A program made the position numbers and the translations under genes. From assembly GCA_947179485.1 (NCBI GenBank), contig OX359247.1:58625131-58689130 (forward strand): DNA of 64,000 nucleotides, given 5' to 3'. Below the pieces are notes generated by a model that did no database searches, was not told the origin of the DNA, and was given only the letters and a program-made list of their open reading frames with translations. Shown here piece by piece: positions 47,233 to 60,370 of this stretch. The stretch's first letter is position 1. Each line of letters begins with the position of its first letter. The DNA is from Allacma fusca. Lineage: Eukaryota > Arthropoda > Collembola > Symphypleona > Sminthuridae.

Positions 47233-48921
47233 ATGATCTCGGCTGCAACATTTCGGGAGCTGGAACGATATTTTCGAATTACATCGAAATTTCAAAATAT
47301 TCCATTCGACTGGAGTGCAAAGGAACGTAAACTTATCCCAGTGAATAAAAAAATACGGCATCTGATTTTTCGACTCCTAACATGCTACAATTTTATAATG
47401 TCAATATTTTTTACGAATCAGATGATAACAAGCTTCTCAGTAAACTCAGTCACCCCTATCTTGGAAAAAATCCTCGGAGTCGTTTACTTCATATACTACA
47501 TCCCTTTGACAATCCAGTACATCAACATGTGGAGAAAGCAAGCCAGTCTGGCAGAACTTTACAATAATATCATTATCTTCGATAAGACTGCAGACAGGGA
47601 TTGGCTACAATGGCAGGCAGTTTCACTGCAGGGAAAATATAAGGCCACTAATATCACGGAAACAATTAAAAGAAAATCATCGGATGGCATAAGTTTCCTC
47701 TTCAAGCTGGTAAATTCAATGATTCTACCAAGTGCGGGCTCTTTTGCTATGATGCTCCTTCTTCAACCGGATTCCAGCTTGTTTCTTTACAGTGCTCTTC
47801 CCAACGCATGGAAGGGTTATCGGGCTTTGTTTTTGTTTTATCTTCTCGAAAATTATGTATTGATTTCTGGATGGACCTTGTACACTTTCTACTGGTACAT
47901 GATTTTTATGTACGGGAAAAGCTCCACCTATTGGTTAAACTATATTCGGTAAGGAGTCGTTCTAAACATTTCCACGAAATCTAGGACATAGTCGTGATCT
48001 GGGAAATTTCTGGCCTTTATTACTGCATGAAATTTTTTATTGTCAAAAGAATAGTTGGCAAAAGTTTCCCTCGTTTTACTAAGTACGCATGTATAAGAAC
48101 GTTTACCTTTTAAGGGCCAAAAATATTTATAGACATATCCGTTTACATCCATGCTTTTTCTAGAATATACGCAACTGCTGTATGAAGAGACTGAACTCCA
48201 GTACTATAAAGTTATGTTCTTATAAGGGGAAAAATTAATTTGTTATATAGTAATTGTGTTCAGTTACTTTTGTCCTTGTAAGTTAACATGGTACAGTATT
48301 GTAATAGCATCTTTTTAAAAGTATTGCACTGCATATAATATTTGAAAATAATAATGAATTATTAAAGGGGTCCTGCTTTGATGTTTAAGAACGAAAAACT
48401 TTCCAAAGGTTTTTCTTAACAAAACTTTTATCTGTAGGACAAGGATTGCGGATAATCGCTTTGGAAGTACCCCAAGGGAATTTGGAAAAAGCATCAGATT
48501 TTACAAAATGATCCAAGTCTTGACGAACCAAGTGAACTACTGCTGTCGCTATATGTTTATTATCCCAATGAAGACGATTAGCATGGGAAACCACACGTTG
48601 TCACAAGTGGTGTTAATTCGCTACCATGATGCCATGCCTGCTCCATATTTACTTGGGTTTCTGTCACTCATCGGCTTCCACCTCATGGCAGAGTTGATCA
48701 CTTTTCCCGCCCTCGGAAGTGTCAGGGAAATGTCTGTTGAGATCCGTGAGTTCGCTTCTTTTGGGAGAAAGAAAGATAAAATGGAGGAGCGATCTCTAAA
48801 AAGTTTGGCCCTTAATGAAGTTAAAGTTATGGACTTCTATGCATTCGGGAAACATACACCGTTAACTGTCATTTCAATTATTATTTCTGCTACAGCGAAT
48901 ATTTTGCTTCTCATTCGTTGA
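47233..48921 (+). CDS. Gustatory/odorant receptor-like seven-helix protein
   Basis: Two exons, 47233-47948 and 48438-48921, join through a CG|GTAAGG donor and a CTGTAG acceptor to give about 399 residues without stops. The ATG chosen gives MISAATFRELERYF, then NIPFDWSAKERK, matching the family pattern of a short cytoplasmic leader and P-x-x-W before helix 1. About seven hydrophobic segments follow. The junction reads YIRTRIADNRFG, and the C-terminal part has GRKKDKMEERSLKSLAL before a last helix (PLTVISIIISATANILLLI). The product should be a chemosensory ion-channel subunit in sensory neurons. It belongs to a different subfamily from the 20-kb receptor but resembles the 13.9-kb fragment. ORFs inside the intron and on the opposite strand look spurious. 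Confidence 0.7.
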
Positions 48922-49588
48922 AGAATCTGTTATTTGTTGACGCTCAATCTATAACACTAACATTAGATTCCCGTAATAAATAGCACTTTTACTTCAAATT
49001 TCCCTGAAATCTTAATTTAACTTTGGCATGCCGTTATATTATTTGAATATTCCTCATAATAACGTAATCTTCTTTGGAGAAACAACATTTGGTTTATTCT
49101 AATAGCGCAGATACAGAACTCTATCCATCACATGCCGAATTTTTTTGTATCATAACTGCATAATAACTATAACATGGAAGTACTATTAACACATGATTTG
49201 AGAAGCTGTGGTAAATACATAGGTACAGATAAGGATCAAAGTAGCATAAGGAGGAACATAATAATTGGATCCTACCAACGTATGTATGTGTGTAATTGCT
49301 TATGTAGAAGCTCGTAAGCCTTCTTACATTTATGCCGGTTTGTGTATTGTTCAAGGTTTGACTCATGATAAGCTCATGTTTTGATGAAGAAAGGAAGTGT
49401 GGTTAAATTTCTCAAACCACAAGTCAATGGGTATTTCCCATACAATTGTTTTTCACTTTTAATTAATTTTCAGTTGCTGGAAAAAAAGAGATTTAAACTT
49501 TGTATTAGTTCCAAAGTACTTTGGGAATTTATAATTACTTTGAATTGCTCTCCGTATTCAAGAAACAATTTGTATTTTAACTAAGAAA
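48922..49588. other. No recognisable gene
   Basis: AT-rich spacer between the receptor and the first four-helix protein gene. The short ORFs have no motif. Confidence 0.4.
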
Positions 49589-50575
49589 ATGAACGTTTTG
49601 GTCAAAATCAAATTGATCGCTTTCGTATCAGTGGTACGTAGATATTTACATTTTTACTTACATTTTCCCAAATTCCCAAATAATGTTTTTCAATCCATCC
49701 CCTAAAATAGTATCTTCTAGAGTTAGTTCAAAATATTTTCTTTCTCTTGCTATCCTCAGTTTTTTTTTCTATTAGATATGCTATCCTCAGTAAGTATATG
49801 CATACTGAAAAATTCCCCAGAAATATTTTACAACAAAGAATATCAAATCAGGAGGAATCGCACATTTTCAAGCAAGATTAAATATTTCAACGAGCTAAAT
49901 AAAAACAGTGTTTTTCACCTATATTTTAAATATTTATTTAATCGAGAAGACTAATTCAATGGGGGAAGAATTAATTATTGATATATTTTTTTGCATAAGT
50001 AGATATCAGCCTCTGTGACTTCTTTAGCCAGTACTTGGAATTTTTTGAAATTTCACTTTGCTCAAGAAAATATTTCCCACAAAAACTTAACAATAATACT
50101 AAGCAATGGCTCGATGGATGGTATGCTGACGCAGGATTTGAATTTGCTCCGATCAATGATACGGAGCTCAATTATCGTCGGTGTCATTTCATCAACCCAG
50201 ATAATTGTTAGTTCTTGTGTGATAGCAGCGTCCAAGACTGTAAGTTCCACTTGTAACAACATATTTTATAATTTATACATATCAATTTAAATGAAATGGA
50301 ATTTTTAGGACGTCGTCAATAGATGGAGATTCTGGACAGCCTTCACAATCACCACGCAAATTATCTGTATGGTATGTTTGCTTGCTACTGCCACCAGTTT
50401 CAAGAAATTTATTACCTCAGAGAAGGAACATTATCTGGATATTATACCTCTCCTCAATATGTACTACACTGGACTTGGATTCTATTTGTCTGCACACATC
50501 CTCTTGGTTATATCTTCCATGCTAGTGATGCGAGTGCCCAATGACTACAACTACAAGTCATTAGTCCTGACTTGA
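49589..50575 (+). CDS. Four-helix membrane protein, tandem copy 1
   Basis: Three exons, 49589-49633, 50003-50239 and 50309-50575, all joined in phase 0, encode 182 residues. Helix 1 is encoded across exons 1 and 2 (MNVLVKIKLIAFVSV, then ISASVTSLAS). A polar, probably extracellular loop of about 45 residues with NIS and NLT sequons follows. Helix 2 ends exon 2 (SSIIVGVISSTQIIVSSCV). Exon 3 holds helices 3 and 4 (FWTAFTITTQIICMVCLLAT and GLGFYLSAHILLVISSMLV). The layout resembles small tetraspan proteins, but no family signature such as CCG is present, and the function is unknown. Exon boundaries were set by alignment with copies 2 and 3. Intron 2 is only 69 bp. Confidence 0.55.
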
Positions 50576-52544
50576 TTTTTTACACCTGATGTATTCATAA
50601 AACGCTAAGTAAATGGCTTTATGGCTAAAGTAGGGTTGTGTAAATCTCCATGTAGCAAGCGTATATAATTACGTGTAATTATATCTACATATAGCTACAT
50701 CATGTAAGCAGTTACAATATATGTAGTGAAACATTTTATAATGATAAAAATAATATTCATATGAAATATGTAATAATTATCACTAATTTGGTAAAATTTG
50801 TACATTTACTAAAATAAAATTTATGTATAATATTCGTAGATCTTTTTTAAACCAGATATTTTTACAAAAATTTACCCAAATGTACCGATATGATAAAATT
50901 TGGGGAGCATGTAGGTATGTACCTTAACGCCATTACTCAAGCACAACTCGCTGTTGAAACTTGTCCCGACATATTTTAATACGTTGGTCCAGCCAAATGA
51001 ATTCAAACTGACGCCCCTTCTAAACCCCGTAATATAAGAAGGAAAATCTCAACTACTCTATAAATATGTATGGATATTTTTCCGGGTTCCACGACACGTG
51101 TCAAACTCCTTTTGTCTGAGATGGCTTCTGACAACCTGTAAAATCTTGGAAGACCCAGGAATTAAAATCGTGTTAATATTTGCTAAGTCAGTGCTCGGAA
51201 GTTTTACATTCTCAAAGTCTAAAATTTCTGTTTTGGGGTTCTCAAGGTGGAGAATGCATTCCATATAATTAAAACTTTCTACAAATTTTCCTTTTGGATA
51301 AATGTTTAGCAAGTGAAGGATAAAGTTATTCAATGTTAAGAATGCCTTTTATGTACGTAGATACTATGGCAGATATTGTCTACACTTTCTGGGTATTTCC
51401 AGCTTTCACTGGATTTATTCCATTAAAAATTAGTTGTATTTATTTTTGCATAGTTTTTATTCATCTTATTTAAGATCCTGTTTACTTGTTAGTGATTCAA
51501 TTCGCAAGTCCCAATAAACAGAATTAGGGACTAGTATATACTTACAATTAGCTCCATGTTATGAAATGTTCCAGATTTCTAAGTGGTTGCATATTGTAAA
51601 ATTAGTGCTAATTTAAATGATGTAAAATTCTGACGGATGCAATCATGGAAACAAATACGTAAATTTTAATGTCATGTCAGCACTAGTGCCATTGCTACCA
51701 GTCCATGACAATGCGCACATTTTTTGCAGGGATGATTCACAGAATTTCTGCAAACACATTTTAATTTAAAATCTGCACTGTGACCACAATAGGAAAGGTG
51801 GGAACATGGGAAATTAGCATATTTGCCGGCATTTGCGCTTGTCCTCATAAAGGAAGAAACTGTTTTCATGACCTTGCACATGAGTCTACGCTGAATTGAT
51901 TTACGCAGCCTACTGCCACTCCATCAGGCACTATATTCATGACCATGAATAATATGAATTTTCAATTTACTTTTATGAGCAATTGTCGGTCGTTCGAGCG
52001 ATAGACTCATATCAGGTAGGAAATATTCACAGCTTAACAATATCACCATAATTTTTGTTATGATGAATTTGAATGCATAATAATCCTGTTAATACAGATT
52101 TGACTAAAATGTCATCACGCCGGCATTGTATGTTGGGGCACACTCAGATTTATTCTTTTCAATGAAGTTCCCCAGGGTCTGAGATTGCTCGGAGGTCTGG
52201 CAAAAAAAAATATTTGTAGAGACACATTTCATTGATTCTGTAACATTTCAATCATTATCACTAAAATATCACTTGCTAGGTTTGAAATCCTCAGCCGTAC
52301 TGGTTTGTATTTGCAAAAATATAGATAATTATATGGAACGTAAGATTGTGCTTAAAGGTTTGTGGCTTCCTGTGTTTGTCCACCTTAATTGAGATACAAG
52401 GAAAGGTTCCATTATTTCCCACAACATAAATAAATAATAATAATTTTTAATTGCAGCAGCCAATATTTATCTTTGAATTTGAAAAAATTCAAAGGTCTAA
52501 TTATTATTGTTTACGAAATATAATTCGCATCAACAACTCAATCA
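50576..52544. other. No recognisable gene
   Basis: AT-rich spacer between four-helix genes 1 and 2. Short minus-strand ORFs (51058-51333, 51672-51881) carry no recognisable motif; the second is cysteine-rich (about eight Cys in 69 codons), but I see no supporting exons. Confidence 0.4.
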
Positions 52545-53334
52545 TGGTGCTAAAAACTATTGGATTTCTCTCCGTGGTAAGTTAATAATTTATTTTTAGC
52601 TCCCTAAGCAAATATTGTAAGAACGTTACAATTGAACATTTTAATTTTACGAAATGCTTTTGTAAATTATAAATTATATATAGATATTAAGTAAGAATTA
52701 TGAAAATATATTGCTCAATATAGATGATGTCAACAGCCATGTCAATGATAGCTTTCTGGACATTTTTGAGGACTCAGAATGACCTGCAAAATGACTGGGT
52801 CTTATCCAGTGATTTTTCTCCGGGACACAGCAGTGTGAGAGTGATTAAAATTGACTCGGAATTAACCATCAGTAGGACTATCACAAGGGTCGTGGCTGTG
52901 GCAACGGGTTCCATTGCATTTCTTCAAATTATCTTTGGTGGCTACCTCCTCACTGCAAAAGGGAAAGTCAGTGAAGTGAACTTCAAAGTGTCCAGTAAAA
53001 TATGCTTTTATTGTGGGATAAATAATATCGTTATTTTTGTTCGTTTTAGGACATCATAACGAAATCCAAGTCTTGGATGATATTCACATTAGGAAGTGTC
53101 GGATTCTCTTGGGTGATTTTGACGGGAATTTTGATCCTGCAAATAAATGGTCAAGAAACGATCACTCACTTCGTTAGCATTCATAGTGCCAATTTACTGG
53201 ATTGCTATTTCCATATGCTAGCCGTGTTTGCTTTTGTACATACTGTGGAAATAACTTTATTGTCAGAATTTTTAAAATTTGTTACGGTACAGCTTCCCCC
53301 ACAGTCAATTGAACCTAGTAAATCTAAAGTTTAA
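52545..53334 (+). CDS. Four-helix membrane protein, tandem copy 2
   Basis: Exons 52545-52577, 52724-52966 and 53050-53334 join in phase 0 to give 186 residues. Exon 1 encodes MVLKTIGFLSV. Exon 2 completes helix 1 (MMSTAMSMIAFWTFL), carries a polar loop and ends with helix 2 (VVAVATGSIAFLQIIFGGYL). Exon 3 starts DIITKSKSW, parallel to DVVNRWRFW in copy 1, and holds helices 3 and 4 plus a short polar tail. The exon 2 donor is GTCAGT. The shared intron positions and phases, with modest sequence similarity, indicate an old tandem duplication. Function unknown. Confidence 0.6.
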
Positions 53335-54540
53335 AATTGTATACATACAAATGCGTTTTTCAGTCAATATTAAATTTTTAAATGTAAATATCATTTTTAT
53401 TATCATTGTATTAGCATTAATATTATTGCAAGTTTTTATTGTATTTAGTGAAACATATATTGTAACATTTATCCTCTGCCTAAGAATAACATCCTATGAA
53501 ACAACGTCGACCCGAGATACCATACAAAAGAGGAAGTTTAATTTATTATTTTTTAATAGTCTTCTACCTGAATAATCTTTGACAACCTTATTTTTTGGAT
53601 TCCACTCTTGAACTCTCACTTTTAGTAAAAAAAATTGCACATAGTTCAAATATACTCCAATACAGTGTGCTAATGTGCATTTGTAAAAATATACCATAAT
53701 TCCAGTTTTAGTTCCATTTAATTTCATGCTTGATAACAAATGGCGCCTATAAAACAATAGCTAAAAACAAATTAAGTTTCCATGCGTCAGCTCCAAGTTA
53801 GCTCTACTCAGGGGTGCGATATTCATATTCAATGCTTTTATTTTGAGTGTTTAGTGGTTGGAATGAGGTTTGTTTGTCAGAGAACTGCGGTTGGCAGGCA
53901 CAGCTGGAGGAAATTTATTCTACTTTTCAATTGCCTCTTATGGTCAACAATTGCTATAACATCACCCCTTAAATAAGCAAAAATTGAAACCAATAATAAT
54001 AATATAAAAACATAGATACATACCCTTATGAGGGGAAAAATTTACAATACAATACACGGAAAGGCGTCAAAATATTTTTCCTACATGGAGAAATACTCTG
54101 ACAAGAGTGTCACATACAGCGAGCTTTCCCTGTATTCGGCTCTTTCTGCAAAAGCGTTGTCATTAATTCCATTCTCTCGAATTTTTTCGCTGAGTAAGTG
54201 GTTTGTAAGGAAGTACACCTTCGTAAAATTATTATTTGATTACATATGTAGAACTTACACACTGGCTGGAAATTGGGATATTGTAATATTGAGGCGGACC
54301 CCATAGGAAAAGTTACAGAAGCTATTGAGTACTATTTCAATTCTGTGATAACTGAAGATACTGGTACCATTTTCTAAGCTAACGTATATGAATTATTTTT
54401 GCCTTCCTAGCGGATTTACAAGGATATTATTGAAAAGTTAACCCATTTGTTTGTTTAGGTACCTGGTTGTTTTATTCTGGATCATTGTATTTAGTTAAAG
54501 ATTTCTATCCAACCACTGACTGAGGGAATGAAGACTCAAA
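53335..54540. other. No confident gene
   Basis: Spacer between four-helix genes 2 and 3. A plus-strand stretch at 54070-54170 (YSDKSVTYSELSLYSALSAK) faintly resembles the N-terminal motif of AMP-binding enzymes, but nothing supports a gene around it. Confidence 0.35.
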
Positions 54541-55817
54541 ATGATTTTCTCAAGAGTATTGTACACATTTTGGCTTTCGTGCGCGGTAAGTGTGAAGTAC
54601 ACTAATTATCGAAGCGATTTTGATTTTCTCGAGAAAAATAATGAGGAAATAAGTTGAGACTATAATACTATAGTAACTCGTCAGTATATTTATGAAAGGT
54701 GATTTCCTTTTGATATTACTTGAGGAGAATAATGCGTTCATTCAATTGTAATTCGTAACAATGTAATTCAATTAGGGGTAAGCTTACAATTAGAAAACAT
54801 AATTTTGTGATTATTGTTCCTCTTCAGATTTTGACGATAACTAGTATCTGCCTCGGCTCCTGGCTCTTTGCGTCCATTTATTTTTTGGAACTCTCCAGTT
54901 CACACACTGAACTTCACGATTTTCACTTAAATCTATTCTGGTGGGTTTCGGCCGAAATCCTGACGAGTCTTCTGGTCATCATATTTTGGTCTCACTTACA
55001 TTGCCGCCTGGCGCAGAAGGTACACTCCTGATTTATATGTGTGCAACTTTTGCATTTGTTTTTGCCTAATGACGATGATTATTCTCAGCAAATATTTTAC
55101 GGACATTTTTTGATAATCATATCGTACACTGAAACTACAATATAATTTTTTAAATGAACTTCCATCTCGTACAGTTTAAAATTTTAATCTTTTGCATGTG
55201 ACTTTAGTAGTTCAAGATTATTTTGTTGCTATATCTGTGCTCTGTATTGTTCACTTCAAGTGGTAATGAGGCTTATAGGGTCTTTTCTGCTTTCATTTGA
55301 GTATGTCCAAATTTTGTGTCAAAGAACATAAGGCCATCTCCTGTTTCACGTTACTATTTGCTTACCTGTAGAATTTGTGACAACACATATGAATTGTAAC
55401 GAATTTGAACTGAACTTTGATCATTGAAAGTAAAAATTATGACTATTGTAGAAAATTGAGCAAAGAATCCCCCTTTGGATTGTGCTAAATGTAGTAGAGC
55501 TCTACGTTACATTTGGATGCTTTCTCTTCCCATCCATCACGGAATACCGATCGTATCATCATAAAGGCTTTAAGAGCAGTGATGTCCCTAATACATCCAT
55601 TACTCAAGATGGAGTTACGTACCAGCAAAAGACGCTACTTAAATCCGTGGCACACTTTTACTTTGGAGTTTTACTAATGAAGACGGTCATGCTTGGAGGA
55701 CTAGTTCTTTCCCTTTTTGAGCATCGACACCGAGCCAAACAAATTGATGTTTTTCTCAATGAACTGAATCTTGGAGAAAAAAGGGGAAAGTTAAAACGAG
55801 ATAGTTTCATACTCTGA
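54541..55817 (+). CDS. Four-helix membrane protein, tandem copy 3
   Basis: Exons 54541-54585, 54828-55019 and 55452-55817, all phase 0, encode 200 residues. Exon 1 (MIFSRVLYTFWLSCA) and the start of exon 2 (ILTITSICLGSWLFAS) form helix 1. A short loop and helix 2 follow (WWVSAEILTSLLVIIFW). Exon 3 holds helix 3 (IPLWIVLNVVELYVTFGCFL), a long polar loop, helix 4 (LLMKTVMLGGLVLSLF) and a basic tail (HRHRAKQ...KRGKLKRD). The first loop is shorter than in copies 1 and 2 and the second is longer. The gene structure is the same. Function unknown; AATAAA occurs about 340 bp downstream. Confidence 0.6.
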
Positions 55818-57776
55818 AGCTTCAACTTTTCAATCCCTGTTTGGAAAATTCTTGATACAGCGGTTGTGTTAACTGTAACTACTTTTACTTGCAAGATTGT
55901 TATTCCATGATCATTTTTTTATTTAATGTAACTTGAAATGATTTTTGACGCACTGATGTTTCTCACCGTATGCCATAATTATACATTTGTAATTAATACA
56001 TACGTTGATACACACACAGTTCCTGCCGAACGATAGAATTGTCAAGATATAGAAAGATGTTCGCCCCATGCTACACTGTATGTTGTCAAAGTTTGTTGTT
56101 CTCAGAAATGCTCTTATGAATGAAGTGCAGTGTATTGGTAAAAATCGTAAATTAATAAATAAAATTTAAAGTAAACAATATTCAAATCCTTTTATTTTGT
56201 CATTACGTCTTAATACTTTCAATTTTCCTTGAAAATTATTGACTCGAGCAGAGTTATGTAAATACTTGGTCTTCGATGACAAAATACAAAATAAAATATC
56301 TTAAATAAAATAATGAAAATACAAAATACCTCAGATTATGTGAGTGAAATTAAAATAAAATTACAACGCATGGCAGATAGTGATAATCCTTCAATATAAA
56401 ATAATTTTGTTAAAATACCTGCCTAATGATCTTAAGTTTCGGTTTCTAGAACATATAATTGTACGTACATAGTTTCGACAAGCAATCTTAATAAGAGATT
56501 GAACAATTTCAAGCACTGCTGATCTGAATGACAATAAACTCCTCAACTCCTCCGATTAGACCATATCTTAAATACATTCCAACTGGTGTAGCTTTTAAAA
56601 ATCAGTCAGTTTGACTATCTAAAGTAAATTGAATTAAAATATTATATTCCTTTCTTTATTATTAAATTTAATTTGAGTATAATTACGCAAACAGCTACAG
56701 TGGACTTAGCAAACTGCAATGACTATTTCGGTCACAAGAGGAAACAGAATAACATAACCGATTTCTCCTCGCTCCAATTTAACAAGCAGTTTCGTCAGAA
56801 AAAATGACACAATTATGCAAACATTTACATGATACAGTAACAAGATACAGTGGCATCTCTATATACTGTCAGGTATTGTGCCATCCCTTTGGAACCACTA
56901 TACAGGAAATCCAATATATTAAATATCTACAACCTGAACACATTTGTGTAGTGAAAAGGAATAATTCCATTGTATATTAAACCATTTCAAAAATGGAACA
57001 ACATTCTAAATGACAAAGTCATAATCATCGTCGAGAAAAGTATTTTGAGCGAAATACTTTATTTGAAATATATTTTTCGTGTCGTGAAAGTAGGTAAATA
57101 CTAATTACTTTTATACTTACGGACCTTCAAAATACTTTTCCACTGGTCGCCAACATGAAAATTCAAAATACCTATAGCTTTTGAACTGAATATACTTACT
57201 TTAAAATGCTTTGTTTGAAATAACTGAAATGCTCTGGGCTCCAGAATTATAAACAATTGTACCAAATTATGTATGAGAAATACCGCACAACGTGTGAGCT
57301 TAATTAAAAGCAGATTGGTACGGTTACAAAATTGTCATCTACATATGTGCTATATTTTATGGGACATGTTCTTGCAATTCGTTGTTCAATAAAATAATTG
57401 TAAGGTGATATTCTTGTCAATAATAGTTTCAATGTAATTTGACAGAAATGTTAAATTCATTCAGTGATTTTTTGAATTTGATGGAATTTAACTTCCTTCA
57501 TGATGGAAAGAAGTTTTAACTTTTATGATGGCACGTAAGTACATTTATTTATTTTTAATATTAAAGGACTTTCGTAGAGAATTTGTTTCCCTAAATCATA
57601 CAAATCGAACCGGCCTTTTGAATCGTTTACAAGTTGCAAGTAGCACATTTAATTACAGTAGAGAGAAAGAATTACATAATTTGTGCGTCGTAAGAATGAA
57701 AATCTCAAAATAATAAATGAGTTGATTGCGGACACTCGTAATGAATCATTCTTCATCATTTCTTCTTAATGTTCCA
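55818..57776. other. No recognisable gene
   Basis: AT-rich intergenic DNA between convergent genes (four-helix copy 3 and the STAND gene). TTTATTTATTTTTA at about 57544-57557 offers minus-strand AATAAA signals for the STAND gene. No other feature seen. Confidence 0.4.
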
Positions 57777-60370
57777 TTACCAACATACATCTCCATACAC
57801 AGGTCTTCCCAAGCTCTCCAATACCGAAACAATCTTCAATTTGGTCGCTACTGTGAGAGGGTGGTAATCACCCAAACTTTCTCTTCTTCGTTCCAAAACC
57901 TTTGAGTACAAACTAAGTGCGGCCTTGAGCTTCCCCATATTGAAATGCAACGATGCCAAATTGCTCTCTGTAGCAACTACCAAGGGGTGATCGACTCCAA
58001 GTTTATCCGCGGCTACGTACAGAGCTTCTGAGTAGAGCTCAAGAGCCTCCTCCTGCTTACCGATCTTCACGTATGACATGGCCATGTTGTTCTGAACAGT
58101 GAGGATAGTAGAGTCATCAAAAGTTCGGATTTTCGTCTGAGATTTCAAAATTTCAGAGAAGAGTTCGATCGCCTTCTCATAGTTACTTTGCATGAAGTAC
58201 GCCGCCGCCAGATGACCCTGAGTTAATAAGGTTAAAGGGTGGTTAATACCGAAGGATCTCGTGGCAGTTTCAAGGACGTCTGCGTGCAAAGCAGCAGCCT
58301 CTTCAGTCTTTCCTTGAACGAATAAAATTGCAGCGAGTTCATTTTGAGTTCGTAAGGTGTCAGGATGGTCATGACCGAGAAGTCTTGCCCTTCCCTCCGA
58401 AGCTTCTGAATATAACTCTAGAGCTTTCCCACGCTCTCCTTGTTTGTTTAAAACTGCAGCCATATTGCTCTGAGTATCTAACGTATCACAATTATCTGTC
58501 CCAAATAAAGTCTTGCGCTTTTCCAACACGTCTGCGAAAATTTCCAACGCATCGCTGTTCAGATCTTGCTTTGCCAGGATCGTTGCGATGTTATGCTGGA
58601 CGCAGAGCGTTAAAGCATGGTCCAAACCAAGGTGTGTACTTGCGTTTTGTAAAATCTCGAAGTACAGTTCCAAGGAATCCTCAAATTTGTTCAGATTTCT
58701 CAGGACTGTGGCAATGTGGTTTTGAGTTTCAAGGATCAGTTCGTGATATGGTGGGAGGATTTCTTTCTCAAACTCCAATATTTTCATAAAGAGATCGTAA
58801 GATTCTTCGAAGTGAATATCTTCTAATTTCGAGGCAACGAATTTAGCAAAGTTAAGATATTCAGGCACAGCGTACGTCTTTAAGGCATTTTCGAGATGAA
58901 CAGCGCAGGCTAAGCCTTCCCGGAAGCAATGTGAGTTCGGTTCTTTACTTAGCAGGAAGTTCTGGACACTACACACGGCTTGACGAAGAGCGTTGACTTC
59001 CAAATCGTTTGCGCGTAGAGTTTCAATTGTAGCTTGTTGGATCATCCGATGGATTTGAAAGTAGGATTTGAAGTCGATAATGAGAGAGTACTTATTAAGA
59101 AGATTCAATGCTTTGGTCAGGGCGCCCTCTGTGGATCTGGGAAACATTGAGAACAAGAGATCTTTAGGAATTATGACGGGTGAAAGATATGCCATGGCCT
59201 CCATAAATTTCAAAGCCAGCTGCCCGCTATTATGTTTTATAAGGTGCTCAAAGATTATATTTGTGATGATGAAGATCGATGCATCTGTTGAAGAATTGAC
59301 AGGACGATGTTTCATATACTTTTGAACACCTTCTTCGTAAGTTTCGAGGAAGTCGTGCATTGTGTAGCTATCTATACTTTTAATTACTGCGATGATTAGC
59401 TGAAGCCCTAACGGAAGCCTGCCACAGATCTCTGCTAGATTGAGTGCGTTCATTTGATTTTGTTCGGAAGGTTCGACTCTTAACTGACCCAAAAGTATGT
59501 CCACGCACTCTTCCTTTGACAGGGGCTCCAGAAAAAATAAACCTTGGCTCCAGTTTGTATTTCTTGAAGCGATGAGTACGACTGGACTGATTCCTTTGGG
59601 CGGCAAATTCAAAGGTAAAAAATTCTGAATGTCGGAATTAGGTTGTTCTTGAGACTCCAAAGACTTTGTGTTATCAAAAACTATTAAGCAAGGTTCAGTG
59701 CAGAGTTGTTCGTAAATCCCTTTCAAAATTGTACTAAACAACAGGTATTTTCCGTTTTCATCCAATAAATACATTTTCAATTTGTTTTCCGCTAGTCTCA
59801 TGAAGCAATTTTTGATTGTAATGTTATTTTCTGCATCGATCCAAATGATGTGTTTATACTTCTTCGCATGCTTTTGCACGTACCTGCGCATGGTTTCTGT
59901 AGTACCGATCCCGCCCAGTCGGTTTGAATCGAAAGCGGGGCAGAGGACAGTTATCAGATCTCCGGATCTCTTGCTTTCTTCAACAAGATGATGGAAATCT
60001 TCAAGGATGTCTTCTTTTCCATAAAATGCTTCATGACAGTTACGGGTATTGAAGTGAATGGGTTTGGTCTCTTTCCTATGTCTTTGGTTAGAGTATAACA
60101 TGGAGTTATTGCGGGATATTTGAATGACATTGTTGGACGCGCCGAAATGGACTCTGTTGCGCTCTTTTACTGCTTTGCTCGGGATGGGTGCAGTGGCCTC
60201 ACTAAATGTGATTAGATCGTTTGGATTGTTGTCTTCGATGATATCCGGAGGACCCCGGCACAAGAATCGTCGGATCCAGGTGAATTTCTGTAACTAAAAT
60301 TCCATTTCAGCTTTACAAATTCTACCGAAAGTGTTAGACAATTTCTAAGAAAACAAAAGTCATTTACCAT
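57777..60370 (-). CDS. STAND NTPase: NB-ARC-like domain with C-terminal TPR repeats
   Basis: The main exon is 60287-57777. The frame has no ATG upstream in it, but a three-base exon ATG (60370-60368) followed by GTAAATG splices in phase to the CAG acceptor at 60288, giving 837 residues starting MKFTWIRRF. Domains: a linker of about 85 residues; an NB-ARC-like ATPase with P-loop LGGIGTTE (about 125-132), Walker B CLIVFDNT (200-207), SRNTNW sensor-like motif (about 242-247) and GRLPLGLQL (290-298); a helical middle; then seven full and one partial 42-residue TPRs of kinesin-light-chain type (TQ-N-LA, EALELY-E-LE, LG-DHP-T) to the C-terminus. STAND proteins act as oligomerising switches, and TPRs bind peptides. 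The P-loop lysine is threonine, so ATP hydrolysis may be lost. No effector domain is recognised. Confidence 0.85.

Noticed and set aside
47940-48594. Minus-strand ORFs inside the intron and second exon of the 47-kb receptor
   Set aside because: One overlaps a conserved receptor exon; neither has a recognisable domain.
51672-51881. Cysteine-rich short ORF as a small secreted peptide gene
   Set aside because: No signal peptide and no spacing pattern typical of a known peptide family.
54028-54306. Possible AMP-binding enzyme fragment (SDKSVTYSELS)
   Set aside because: One short motif-like stretch only; no further domain motifs or exons nearby.
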